DNA of 64,000 nucleotides from Paramecium pentaurelia (taxonomy: Eukaryota > Ciliophora > Oligohymenophorea > Peniculida > Parameciidae), in NCBI GenBank assembly GCA_905183005.1, contig CAJJDO010000086.1, forward strand, positions 372,001 to 436,000. The letters are read 5' to 3'. Numbering within the stretch: the stretch's first letter is position 1; each line of letters begins with the position of its first letter. Shown one piece after another: positions 10,739 to 22,200 of the stretch. The notes beneath the pieces were generated by a model. That model worked only from the letters and a program-made list of their open reading frames with translations, did no database searches and was not told where the DNA came from. The translations under genes and the position numbers were made by a program.

Positions 10739-12191
10739 TCATTTTTTCTATTGTTTTTTTTCATAATTAACTCCCCAAATTTCAATTGATGTTAACTATA
10801 GATAGAATTAATAAATTACATTAAGAAATTCTACATGAGGTTCTAATAAATATCCCATTTCATATGTTTAATCACATTAATTATTAATTCTATTTGTAGC
10901 ATTTCCTTTAATTTTTTCATCAATCCAAATCCTAAAATTACCTTTACCATCACCACCAAATCCAAGTCCATATGGTTATTAAACTTAAAGATTAAATGCT
11001 CTATTGTTTATATATGCAAAGCATTATTTAGATTAGATATCAAATGTACTCATAAATAATTGATATTTTGGTAACAATGAGAATAGAAAACTTTTTTCAT
11101 CTCCAAAATAAAGAGATATTTAATCTTTTGGATTGTACAAGATTCCTATTTATAATTAATTACATATTTACCCATAGGATCCTTCTACTTCTTCCTTATG
11201 AAATGAGTTTCTATTGTTTCATCAATACTAATATATGCTCCAAATACTTATTATTAAAATGTATCATTTTATGATTCATCTTCTCTATTTTTAAACAGAA
11301 ATAATAATGGCTATTATGTATCTATAATGATTTCAGTTATATATTCTAAATCATCATTTGTGACTGAGGATGAGAATTTCAAATCCAATTAACTAATCCT
11401 ATTAAAATCAGGAGAACTCATTTGTAATAAAGCAAGCACTTAATCATTTAAAATAAAACTAGATGATGTTAATTTTGGAATTCCATATTTAAAATAAGGA
11501 TTAATGAATTTCTTAGTAAAATATGACTTGCACATCTTATTTGCATATATCAATTATTATTTTGCTTAACCTATAAATTAATTAAATGGTAAAGTTGATT
11601 TTTATCCAAATATAGAATTAGCAACACTTCTTGCTGCTAAATCATTTCTTGTACTGTTTTTAATTTCTTGATTGTAATAATACATATTTAATAATTCCTT
11701 AATTATAAGACTTCCTTAAGAGTAACTTACTGAAAATCTATAATAAAGAATAGTTAAAATACCTATTGATTGATTCTTTCTGATTTTCAAGACAACCTAA
11801 ACTAATCAAAGCAAATAACTCAAATTTCTCAAGAACTCTAAATTTGTAATCACTTAGATAATATTCTTATTATTCTTTAAGTAAGAGTTCCACTAAAAAT
11901 ATAAATTATAATGTTTACATGTAATGACAAAATTAGTATAATCAATTTATTAATTGTTACATCTTTCTCTCATCCAATTATACAATTTAACAGAAAAATC
12001 TGGATTCTCAGGGAATTCTGGAAGCATTGATTTCTATGTTAGAAATCCGTTTCTATGTAATTAGGATAGTTTATTCACATAGAATCATGGCATTTTAATA
12101 ATTCAAAGTATACTTCAAGGACTTCAAGTTCTTAATCTGTAAATGCTACTTTTGCATGTTTCTTGATTGATTTAGATTTAGATCCTCCCAT
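10739..12191 (-). CDS. TLDc-domain protein, putative myristoylated
   Basis: 449 residues with four introns of 25 to 26 nt. The C-terminal 170 residues form a TLDc domain: an LYFGDEKSFLFSLLPKYQ strand-rich region, FAYINNRAFNLQ, GFGGDGKGNFRIWIDE, and the characteristic end SIEIWGVNYEK. TLDc proteins act in oxidative-stress protection or in regulating the V-ATPase. The N-terminus MGGSKSKSIKK is a plausible N-myristoylation signal, as in MEAK7-like TLDc proteins. The middle is helical and resembles the EF-hand-like region of that group, but I see no canonical calcium loop. Placement in the TLDc family is secure; the MEAK7 likeness is inference. Confidence 0.88.
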
Positions 12192-12230
12192 AAATAATAA
12201 AAATTAATTATTTATATTAAATATGAATTC

Positions 12231-12655
12231 TCAATCATCGTCTGATCCACTTTCATCTTCATCTGATTCCTATTTCTTTTATTTCTTTTAAGCTTTTTTG
12301 GATCCCTTACCATCTTCCTTCTTCTTCTTTCTTTCATTTTTAATCTTTCCATATTTATCTTCATAAGTTCTATTAAAATATATATAGAAAGGAGAACTTC
12401 TTTTCTTTTTCAAATATAGCCTTGCTGTCTTTGTATTTTTATTCATATTAATCAATTTTATCTTTTGGAAGTTGTTTGTACTATTCAGAAATGATTTTGG
12501 TGATATCGGTCATTTTCTTGCCAGGATGAGCATCTTTGACTTATGAGTACACCTCCTATTTGTAAATAAAGAATGCACATTAGGGTCTTTTTGGTGGAGC
12601 TTCCTAAACAAATTATTAATTTATATATATATACCTTTTTAGTATTATCTGTCAT
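12231..12655 (-). CDS. Single HMG-box chromatin protein
   Basis: 121 residues. One HMG box spans about residues 10 to 75: APPKRPQCAFFIYKQEV, then KMTDITKIISEQYKQL, then KYKDSKAIFEKEKK. This is the NHP6/HMGB type, binding and bending DNA without sequence specificity. A Lys-rich stretch and an acidic tail (ESDEDESGSDDD) follow, as in HMGB proteins. Introns are a 31-nt GTATAT...TTTAG after codon 7 and a 28-nt intron beginning with the less usual GTTCTC; with both removed the length is exactly 122 codons. It is divergent from the next plus-strand ORF by about 100 bp. Confidence 0.92.
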
Positions 12656-12758
12656 TTGTTTTATGCTAATGTATTTTCTTATTTAATTTGAGATCCAATA
12701 CTTTTGTTTTAATTAAAATTTCAATAAAAAAAAATCCCATAATTTTGAGAATCAACCA

Positions 12759-13150
12759 ATGAAAATGCAACATATTAATTTCTTAACAGATGAACTTCTA
12801 AGTTTAGCTTCTTAATATCATTTGGAATAATATTATCATAATTATTAATCTAAATAATTTAGGATGAAGTACAGAATCATATCATAAAATTGGACATTGA
12901 TTACTTTGTCTTGTAATCAGAAATACTATTGAATCAATAATAAAGTAAATCAATTATGAATTCCTATAACTTTCACAATAATACTTAAAGCAATTTTGAA
13001 CATAATAATAATAATACACTTTGTATGAAATTTTATAAAATTGATTAAGATTTTAGATGGTGTCCAATTAATATATTTAATTTGAAAAATCGATAAAATA
13101 ATTTCTTTTATAAAATTTTAACCTTTTCTAAAGTATTATACTATTCCTGA
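12759..13150 (+). CDS. Putative small protein, frame interrupted
   Basis: Two reading frames join near 12860. The 5' part from ATG 12759 reads KMQHINFLTDELLSLASQYH and so on. The 3' part reads DEVQNHIIKLDIDYFVLQSE and continues through an Asn-rich stretch to TGA at 13150. No GT...AG pair of suitable length links them, so a one-base deletion or wrong gene structure must be assumed. A 26-nt candidate intron ending AAAG at 13136-13161 would instead run the ORF into the kinesin start codon, which I consider less likely. No domain is recognised. The amphipathic composition looks coding, but existence as a functional gene is uncertain. Confidence 0.4.
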
Positions 13151-13274
13151 AACTAAAGAAGTTAGACAATTTTAATTTAATACATCAATCTACTAAGATT
13201 TATTAATCATTAAGATAGTACCTATTTGATCTTATTCTTATTTCTACAATTAAAAACATTAATTTATATATAAA

Positions 13275-15584
13275 ATGAAAAGAAAAGAGTGTGTAAAAGT
13301 TGTTGTCAGAGCTAGACCATTATAAAATAAAGAAGTAATGTAAATCTACTATTTAAGATTGAAGAAGGCAGAAAAAGAATAGTAGAAGTTGATACAACTA
13401 GAAAAGAAATCATTATTTAAAATATAAAAGGAGATGGCAATGAAGCATTGAGAACATTTGTTTTTGATGAAGTTTTTGATATGAATTCATAACAAGAATA
13501 AGTTTATCATAATACAGCCTTACCTATTGTAGAAAGTGTCATGGATGGGTAAATAATATTCATTATCCTAGTTATAATGGAACAGTATTTGCCTATGGTT
13601 AAACTGGTACAGGTAAAACACATACAATGGAAGGTAAGAATGATCCACCTCATGAAAGAGGTATTACTCCAAGAACTTTTGATCATATTATCAAAGTTAT
13701 TGAAGGAACTCCAAATATTCAATTCTTAGTTAGATGTTCTTTTTTAGAATTATATAATGAAGAAGTCAGAGATTTATTGAGTCCTAATCATCTTACAAAA
13801 TTAGAATTAAGAGAAAAACCTGAATAGGGTGTTTTTGTTAAGGATCTTTCTAAAATTGTTGTAAAATCTGTGGCTGAATTAAATGAATGGTTAAAAGCTG
13901 GTAGAGCCAATAGAAAAGTTGGTGAAACTAAAATGAATTAAGAATCATCTAGATCTCATTCAATATTTACACTTACTATAGAATCAAGTGAATTTGGAGC
14001 AGATTAATAATAACATATTAAGTCTGGCAAATTAAATCTAGTTGATTTAGCTGGTAGTGAAAGATAATCAAAAACATAAGCTGTTGGTGTAAGATTTGAA
14101 GAAGCTATTAATATTAATTTAAGTTTAACAACACTTGGTAATGTTATAACATCATTGGTTGATGGAAAAAGTCAACATATTCCATATAGAGATTCTAAAT
14201 TGACTCGTCTTTTATAGGATTCTTTGGGAGGTAATACAAAGACTGTTATGGTTGCAAATATTGGACCAGCTGATTATAATTTTGATGAAACAATGTCAAC
14301 ATTAAGATATGCTAGTAGAGCTAAGAAAATTCAAAATAATCCAAAAATTAATGAAGATCCAAAAGATACTATGATAAGAGAATTTTAAGAATAAATTAAT
14401 AAATTAAAGGATGAATTAGCAAGAAAAGCAGGAGGTGTTATTGGACCAAATGGATAAATTTAAAAAATTAAGGAATAAGTTATTGAAGTAGAGGATGAAG
14501 ATGAATTAACTGAATTATAATAAAAGGCTTAAAAGGAAAAAGCTGATTTAGAATAATAAATTATGTAATAAAGAAGATAAAGTACATTATAAGAAGAAGA
14601 AAAGAAATAATTATAATTGAAATTAAAAGAAAAATAAAAATTAGAACATAATCTAAAAAAAGAATAAGATAATATGTAAAAAAAGCTTTAGGAACTTTAG
14701 GAATAATTATTACATGGAGATAAAATGAAAGAAGAATCAAGATAGAAAGAAAAAGATTTATTAAAAGCAAGAATGGAATTAGAAGAGAGATCATAATAAG
14801 CTAGAAGATAAGCTGAAGAATTAGCAAAAAAAGAAGCTATGTAAATGGAATAAGAATAGAAATATAATTCAACCAAAGAAGAAATTGAGGCAAAAACATA
14901 AAAATTAAATAATTTAATCTAAAAAATTAAAGAATTAAAAAGTTAATCTTAAGAATAAACTTAATTTAGATAGAGATAAAAAGAAGAATTAATAGAAGAT
15001 AATAGAGAATCTTTGAGATAATTAAATCTTATGAATCTTATAATTGAACATTTTATTCCTGAAGATGAAGGTATTTGATTAAATATTATTAATATAGAAA
15101 AGAGATTAAAAGAAAAATTAGAATTTTCTGAAGAGTAAGATGATTGGGTTATTAAAGAGTATGAAGCAAATCCATTAAAAAAACCAGCATCTGCTTTTTT
15201 CTTTAGAAGAGCTATTTGTAATTTTTCAAAAATGGCAATTAATTTTGGAGATGCTAATCCTAGATATAGACCAGAAAACATATTACAAACAGATTTAGAT
15301 TTACCTTAAAGAATGACTGAAGATTTTTCTCATGAACCTTCGTAAAAAATATAAGAAGTCTTAAATGTGGCTTTGAATGAAGATGAAGTAAAAATTCTAA
15401 TAAAAAATATTAGGAAGAATAACTTATGATTTAAAATGAAAAACAAGCTAATGTATATATTGAAGATCCTTCAATAATCAATAAGGAAGCCATATTAAAT
15501 CCTCCATCTAATCCTAATAAAGTTCGTTTATAATCTGCAATTAAGAAAAATGCTAGAAGACCTTAAAGTGGATTTAAGAAATGA
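13275..15584 (+). CDS. Kinesin-2 (kinesin-II, KIF3-type) motor subunit
   Basis: 736 residues; introns 13335-13357, 13549-13571, 15071-15097 and 15388-15413 give an exact reading frame. An N-terminal motor domain (about residues 5 to 350) has P-loop GQTGTGKTHTM, switch I NQESSRSHSIF, switch II LVDLAGSER and microtubule-binding HIPYRDSKLTRLLQDSLGG. The neck segment NPKINEDPKDTMIREFQEQI is diagnostic of kinesin-2. A long coiled coil follows (about 370 to 600). The globular tail resembles KIF3A/B (for example PRYRPENILQTDLDLPQRM) and ends in a basic RPQSGFKK. In cilia this motor drives anterograde intraflagellar transport. The stop codon overlaps an in-frame ATG of the RBR gene. Confidence 0.97.
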
Positions 15585-15691
15585 ATTATAATGCACATAT
15601 TAATTATGATAATTCAAATAATATTATAAGTATTTATCAAAATAATTTAATTAAACATTTATAAGTATTCTAAAAATTATAAATCAATTTC

Positions 15692-16993
15692 ATGGATTAA
15701 GCTATTCTAATTAATATTGAAAATGAAGATAATAAATAATATGAAACTGAACTATCTATATAAATCAAACAAGAAAAATAGGAATAATAAAATTCAAATT
15801 AAATTTGTAATTTGTGCAATGAATAAAATTTACATTTCTTTAATTACTCTACTATTGAAAGAGAACTAAGTATTTGTTAGGTTTGTAGTGATAACATTCA
15901 TTCTTTTTAAATAATTAATAAAGAGGGATAGGAAAAGTTTAAGGATTGTAAATTTAGTAATGAAATTGAAATTATTGTATTAAATTAAGGGAAATTTTAT
16001 AATTTAGATTATGGAGAATGTATTATTTGTTCATCTCCAAATTCTATTTTAATAAAATTAAACTATTGTAATCATTATTGTTGTGATTCGTGTTTAAGTT
16101 TTTATATAACCATAAATAATGATAATCGTAGAAATTTGATGTGTCCTTTTTCAAATTGTAAATATGAGATAAATGACTATTTGATTTTTTAGTATTTACA
16201 ATACAATGATATTAAATAGTGGAATAAATTTTAATACAATTAATTTTGTTATCAAAAAAAATGTAAATCTAAATTTATTTTGTAACCTTATAACAATTTA
16301 TAGTAATTGAATATATTTTCATATAATAATCTAAATCAATGTGGAATATGTAAATAATAATTTTGTGGTATTTGTTGGACAAAGCATGTTGGAGCATGTG
16401 ATTTTGATAAGTTGTTTTAAAAATACATTAAAGAATAAAAGCTTATATAATGTCCCTATTGTCATTCATTATCAGAACCAAATAAATGTTCAGTAAGTGA
16501 TGATCCTTGTAGATAATATAAAGTAAATTGGTAATAATGTTATGTTTGTAATCATTTATTTTGTTTGGATTGCAAAGGACCTTTAGAATTATTTGAATCA
16601 ATATCAAACTAAGAAACACTGACATGTATACCTTGTAAAAAAAGAGAGAAAAATTTGTTACATATATTATTCAGAGTTATTAAATAGCTATCTTTTAAAA
16701 TGATATTTGTTTTATTATTTTACCTATCTGTTTTGTTTATAGTTGCATTTTTAGCTTGTGGATTCATTATAGTATTAGGAATATATATTGCCTTACATTA
16801 ATTAATATAAGTTTCAAAATGGGTTTATAATTTTGTTAAAGATCGAATGAATAGTTTTAATAATGGTATTTTGATAGCATTTTCTCCATTAATAATTATA
16901 TTAATGATGGTGGCCATAATAGTAATATATATTTTTGGATTTATACCTCTATTAATATATAACATTAAATAATATTTTTATTTAGATGGTTGA
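15692..16993 (+). CDS. RBR-type E3 ubiquitin ligase with C-terminal membrane anchor
   Basis: 433 residues, no intron. Cys-rich modules follow the RING1-IBR-RING2 order: CIICSSPNSI with CNHYCCDSC and CPFSNC; then an IBR with CGICKQQFCGICW; then RING2 CPYCHSLSEPNKC with CYVCNHLFCLDC. Two strongly hydrophobic segments (about residues 335-370 and 390-420) anchor it in a membrane, as in RNF19 and RNF144 proteins. RBR ligases load ubiquitin onto a RING2 cysteine; I cannot fix which Cys here is catalytic. The frame is open upstream to an ATG at 15581 that overlaps the kinesin stop (ATGA). I prefer 15692 because it leaves a normal intergenic gap. Confidence 0.88.
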
Positions 16994-17120
16994 GTTATAT
17001 AGATATGAATATATATTTTATATTTTTTAATGATTTAATTTTATCGATATTAATAAACTATATTTATATAATAATTAAAACAAATAGTTAAAGTTTTAAA
17101 CAATAATAGTTTAAATATAA

Positions 17121-17963
17121 TCATCCTTTAGTTGTTAAATATTTAGTTTTCAACTAATCTATTTCACTTTAAACATAAAAATGTTTTTTATTTGTTTCAT
17201 TCTGCATCAATCTTTTATGTAGTTCAACATTTTCTTATCTCAAAACATCAAGCTCTTTATTCATTTATTGAATTCTCAATTCATATTTATTTTCTGCATC
17301 AGCAATAGCTTATTTAACTGATTAATCAAGTTTCTTTTAGTATTTGTATTCTAATTCTTCTTTTTATCTTTATTTTACTATGTCTTCCATTTATTATTAT
17401 TATAAAAAGTTTTATTTGCTCTACTCTAAACTAGATTAAGCATCATTTGCTTATTTTAATGCTTATTTAGTAAGATCCATTTATTCATTCAATTATTAGT
17501 GAAGTCTCTTTTCATTTCCTATACTTTACTCTAACTTTGTTTTATATGTATTAATCGTTAGAAGCTATTTTGTATAAATAATATAAATACATATTGAGTC
17601 TTCTCTTCTTTTAAATATTTCTTTTGATCCTTTAATCTTTAGTACTCTTCTTGATACCATTTTAGTTATTTAGCTTATTCCTCAAATTACTCTTTCATTT
17701 CTTTATTTTTATCCTTAGTTGACTTAATTCCACTTGATTCTTAAATCATATTAATATATCATACTTTTAGTTGTTTTTGAAGTAGTAGATTTTGGTTATC
17801 CTTTGACAGAAGTTGCTATTGATTTTTTTGCAGAAGGTTAACCTTAGGTAACAACTTACTGAAAATTTGATTATCTTATAGGTGAATAATTGATTATATC
17901 TTCCTCATCTGATATCGAGATATTCACTAATTATTAAGCATAGTCCTATAGATTTTAACTCAT
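17121..17963 (-). CDS. Coiled-coil protein, unknown function
   Basis: 263 residues with two introns (25 and 26 nt). The first 80 residues are Ser/Thr/Lys/Gln-rich and probably disordered (SDEEDIINYSPIRQ, SKTTKKSSGIKSTKDK). The rest is a long Glu/Lys/Gln/Leu coiled coil with heptads, for example IQQMNKELDVLRQENVELHK, ending TKYLTTKG. There is no globular domain. A structural role at basal bodies or cortex is plausible but is not shown by the sequence. Confidence 0.85.
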
Positions 17964-18403
17964 AAATAAGCTGTTATTTTTATTTAAATAATAATTATAA
18001 TCATTCCAAACACTTTTTTTTTCATATCTAGAAAAACCTTACCTTCTCAAGCCATAAAAGTAATTTATATTAAGTAGTTTAAATCATAAATTTATAGGTA
18101 GCAAAACAAAATTTCTTTAGATATACAATTAATTATAAATATGATTTCATTAATGATTGTATCTATTAACTTGTTTTTAAGATGTTTACATGTAATTTAA
18201 AACAAATAATTGAGGTAATGTAAAATTAGCAAAACTAAATTAACCAATATAACTATTTATTGATTATATCTTAATCATATATAGTTTAAAAAAGAATTTA
18301 AAGTAATATCTTAATAAATATGAGGGTAAATTATATATTTAAATGAAAAAATAATCTAATATGTTTGAATAATTATTTCACAAAATAAAATATTGAATTA
18401 ATT
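17964..18403. other. Intergenic, AT-rich
   Basis: About 440 bp between two minus-strand genes. No open frame with coding character, RNA gene or repeat was found. Confidence 0.6.
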
Positions 18404-19157
18404 TCAATCAAAATCTTATATAGACCTTATAGAAGAAATTTTAGATATTATTTCTGAATTATCAAGAGAAAATTTTAATTACAAATTTTCAGAATCCATA
18501 ACTTCTAATTCTTTTATTTAAGAAATGTAAGATGGTACTAATTTTTTCCATTTCTCTTATTTAAAGAATTAGATTATTTAATTTGCACATTTTTGATTCA
18601 TTAGGTTTTTAAATAGATTTATTAACTAATTTAAGGCTCCTTTGATTATTTTTTCAATTTAGCCAGCCCCTTATTTGAGTCTCATTGATTTTATTGAAAA
18701 GTTATCCAATTTTTCATTTTATAAAGATATCTAATTTTTTTGTAGTAATAAAGTTGCTTCTAATTATAATCCTTATACTTCTAAATTAAGTTAGGTCTAA
18801 TAATGTAATCCTACTTTTGTATCAATATCAACATCTAATTTTAAAGCAAAAGAATCTAACCAGATAAAAACTTTCATTGATTTTGGATCCTATATTAAAT
18901 CAATTTTAATTAAGTCTTCATTAAAAGTTAAATCAGAGATTGCTAAATTTTTTGTCAATAAATTTCCAAATACCAAACTCATTTCCTGATGCTATAATAA
19001 TTATTATTACTTGATTGATTTATATTGATAAATTTTATATGCTAATTTTCATTAGATAAGCTTTAAGGATTTCTTAAATTTCCAATTTAGAAACCAACAC
19101 TTCAATATTCATAGAGCTATAAGATGAGAATATAAGGAAGAGAATGAATAATTTCAT
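18404..19157 (-). CDS. Secreted protein, possible TULIP-type lipid binding
   Basis: 242 residues with one 25-nt intron. The N-terminus MKLFILFLIFSSYSS is a clear signal peptide, so the protein enters the secretory pathway. The mature part alternates short amphipathic strands (KVFIWLDSFALKLDVDIDTK, VGLHYQTQLNLEVQGLQLEA) with Leu/Ile-rich helices. This pattern is reminiscent of BPI/LBP-like TULIP lipid-binding domains. No conserved cysteine pair or enzyme motif is visible. The TULIP idea rests only on the strand pattern and should be treated as weak; the signal peptide and the exact exon phase are the solid facts. Confidence 0.75.
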
Positions 19158-19283
19158 TAATTATCTAAAAAATTTATATTTGATAAATTAATAGAATACC
19201 ATAAAATATAATAATTCTGATTAATTACATTATTAAAATAGAATTAAACATTAGAATAATAAATTATTTATTATAATTGATAT

Positions 19284-22200
19284 TCATTATGGCATACGAT
19301 TATTTTAAAATGATCTAGAATTTTATGCTTATTACACATTATTTGGACCAACAAGAGTTTGAACTTTATTTTTCATATCAGTTAATTTTTACATTAAATA
19401 TTCTGGAGTTTTTACATTTTATTATTGTTATTATCCTATTTAATTTGAATTCATTTGATATTAATTAACAGACATATATTGATTGAATTATTAACTATTC
19501 AGAGAATCATTATATTATTATTAATCAACTGCTCTTGTTGTTCTTGGATAGGAAGGTAATTGTTGCAACATTTATTATTGTTATTATTATTATTATTATT
19601 ATTGTTATTATTATATTGGTTATTATTATTATTATATTGGTTATTATTATTATTATATTGGTTATTATATTTATTATTATTATTATTATGGTTATTATAA
19701 CTAAGGTCTAACAGATAGTTAGGATTATTGTAATTATGATTATTATAATTAGTTCTATTATAATTATGATTATTGTAAGGGTAATTGTTATAACTAAGAT
19801 TACTATAATGAAGATTAATTACTAATATAACCTCCTAAAATAGGTGCTTATCCATTAGTCAATTACTATTATATTAGTAATTGAATCTATTGATCTTAAA
19901 CATATTTTTACCATTAGATTGCTAAATTATATTAAATATAATACTTGGATTTCTTTTAATTTTATCCACCATCTTTTAAATACCACTATCTAATAAAGAA
20001 GGTGATCTTAACATTTCAGCTATTTATACTAATTCTTGATCAGAAAGATTATTTTCTTGTTATGCATTTTACAAAGATGGATTACCAAGATATGCTTGAA
20101 TCCATTTATTTAGATAGTGATCTTATTATGTACTTCTGCTTACAAGATGATAATTTTCCCAAATGGCTTCACCCCTCATTTTAACTAATTATTAAAGGAC
20201 AACTTTAATAGTTTTAACTCCTTATTCATCTACAGCAAAGTTAGGATAGAGTTAAAATTCATTTAAATAATTATGAAATTTAAGAAGAAGTAATTCAATC
20301 TTAATATTACTATTCTATTCTACTTTAGCTGTTAATCTAGCTATGCATTTAACAAGCAAACCTATCATTTTAGATGCATTATTTCTACGTCTATGTTTAG
20401 TTAAAATGTCAAATAAAATAGAAAACATAATATCTTAACTTGTATTTTCTAAGATTCGAAGAGTAGTAGAGTTAAGTTACCTAACTGTAGCATCTCCATT
20501 TTCATGTTGTGCTTTAATTTCATCTTCTGTTAATAATCTTTACATAATTTCTTCAGTAAATCCACATAATAATTCATATGGTAATTAATTTACATAAGGT
20601 TTTAATTAATATAATTTATTTAATGCTTATAAGAAGAATTGTATAAATTAGGCAGGATAAGTTTCTCTTTATGTAAAAGTATTCTATAATAAAGTCTAAA
20701 AACATTTGCAAATTGCCTCTGCATTATCAACAAATAACTATTAATTTTGTTATATATTTTGAGTAAGTAAATCACTGATTTACATTAATGATTCAATTTT
20801 TTGAGAAGTTTATTAACTGAGAAGGGAATCTAAAATTTATAAGAAATATTATGATCTTGGATCCTTAGATGATTATAATTAAATAGTACCTTAAACAATT
20901 GGTTATTTACCTGTTTAGTATTATGATTATGATTATGATTATTATTATGTTTATAAAATTACTTATTATGGTTATTATTATTATTATTATTAATATTATT
21001 ATTATTACGAATATGATTACTATTATTAAGTATATCTTTTAATAGTATTATCTCCAAATAGAGCAATGAGTTCATTTTGTAATTCTTTAGTGAAATATTA
21101 TGAATACTCTGGAAAGAGATCTAAAGGAAAGAATTTAGCTAATTAACCTTGAATAATTAAAAGACATAATTATGTATCAATTCTCTCTTTTTAATCAATC
21201 AAGAAGGGATGTAAATTTTAAGGATTGATGCTAAATAATTGTAGTAATCTTTTAATCATTATTTCACCAGGAAATACAAATTACAGATTTTATATCAATT
21301 CTGAATGAATATCAACTCCAGCATAAATAAGTTCTCTTATTAAAGATATTGTTACAATTTATTCAACTTCTGTTAAGATATACTTTGATTTTGAGATTGT
21401 TTAAAAGAATGCATCTAAGAAACTAATCAAAGCATTAATTAATAGTTGATTAGCAGAACATCCATATATTTTAACAAGTACAAATTTTAATAGTAAGTCA
21501 CTTAATTCAATTATGTCTAATTTTTATTCAGGATCATTCCATACAGTCATTAATTATTATAATCCTTTCATAACATCCTTATAATTGTATGACATTAATT
21601 GATTATAGAGATCCTCTCTTAGACATACATAGAGATCACTAAATGCACCATTTGGAAAACAATCATTAGCCCACCATTATACTTAATCTGATTATAATCT
21701 TAATAATTTCATTTCCTTAATACTAGCACTTTTTGCAATCAAACTATTGCTATCTTGAAAGATAGCTTTTTCTTTTTATTGTCTTAATGGTGTATTGTCT
21801 TATGGTAAAGTTTTGTGAGATTTTTAATGCAATGATTTTTTTGGAGTTCTTTCATTTCTTTATTTTGGTTCTTGAGAAGTATTCAAATCACTTTATAAAT
21901 CTTTTGTAGTTAAATTTCTCTTCATATTTCTAATATCTTGTTATTAACTTTATTATTATTATTATTATTTTCCTTTTGGTGTTTTACCTGTTCTTTTTGA
22001 AGTTTCTTCTATTTCTGTCATTCCAAATTTAGCAAAGAATTATTTTACTTATTAAACAACAGCTGGTTTTAAATCTTTCATTTAATTTATAAATGGATCT
22101 ATTCCTACATCTTCAACCATTCTTTCACAAACTTATTCTGCTGCCTATCTCACTTCTTTAACTCTATCACAAAGACAATTAATTAATGGTAAAATAAATG

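Noticed and set aside
19600..19690. Regular TTA/ATT units as a possible CRISPR or satellite
   Set aside because: It is a coding microsatellite inside the XMAP215-like gene with no spacers.
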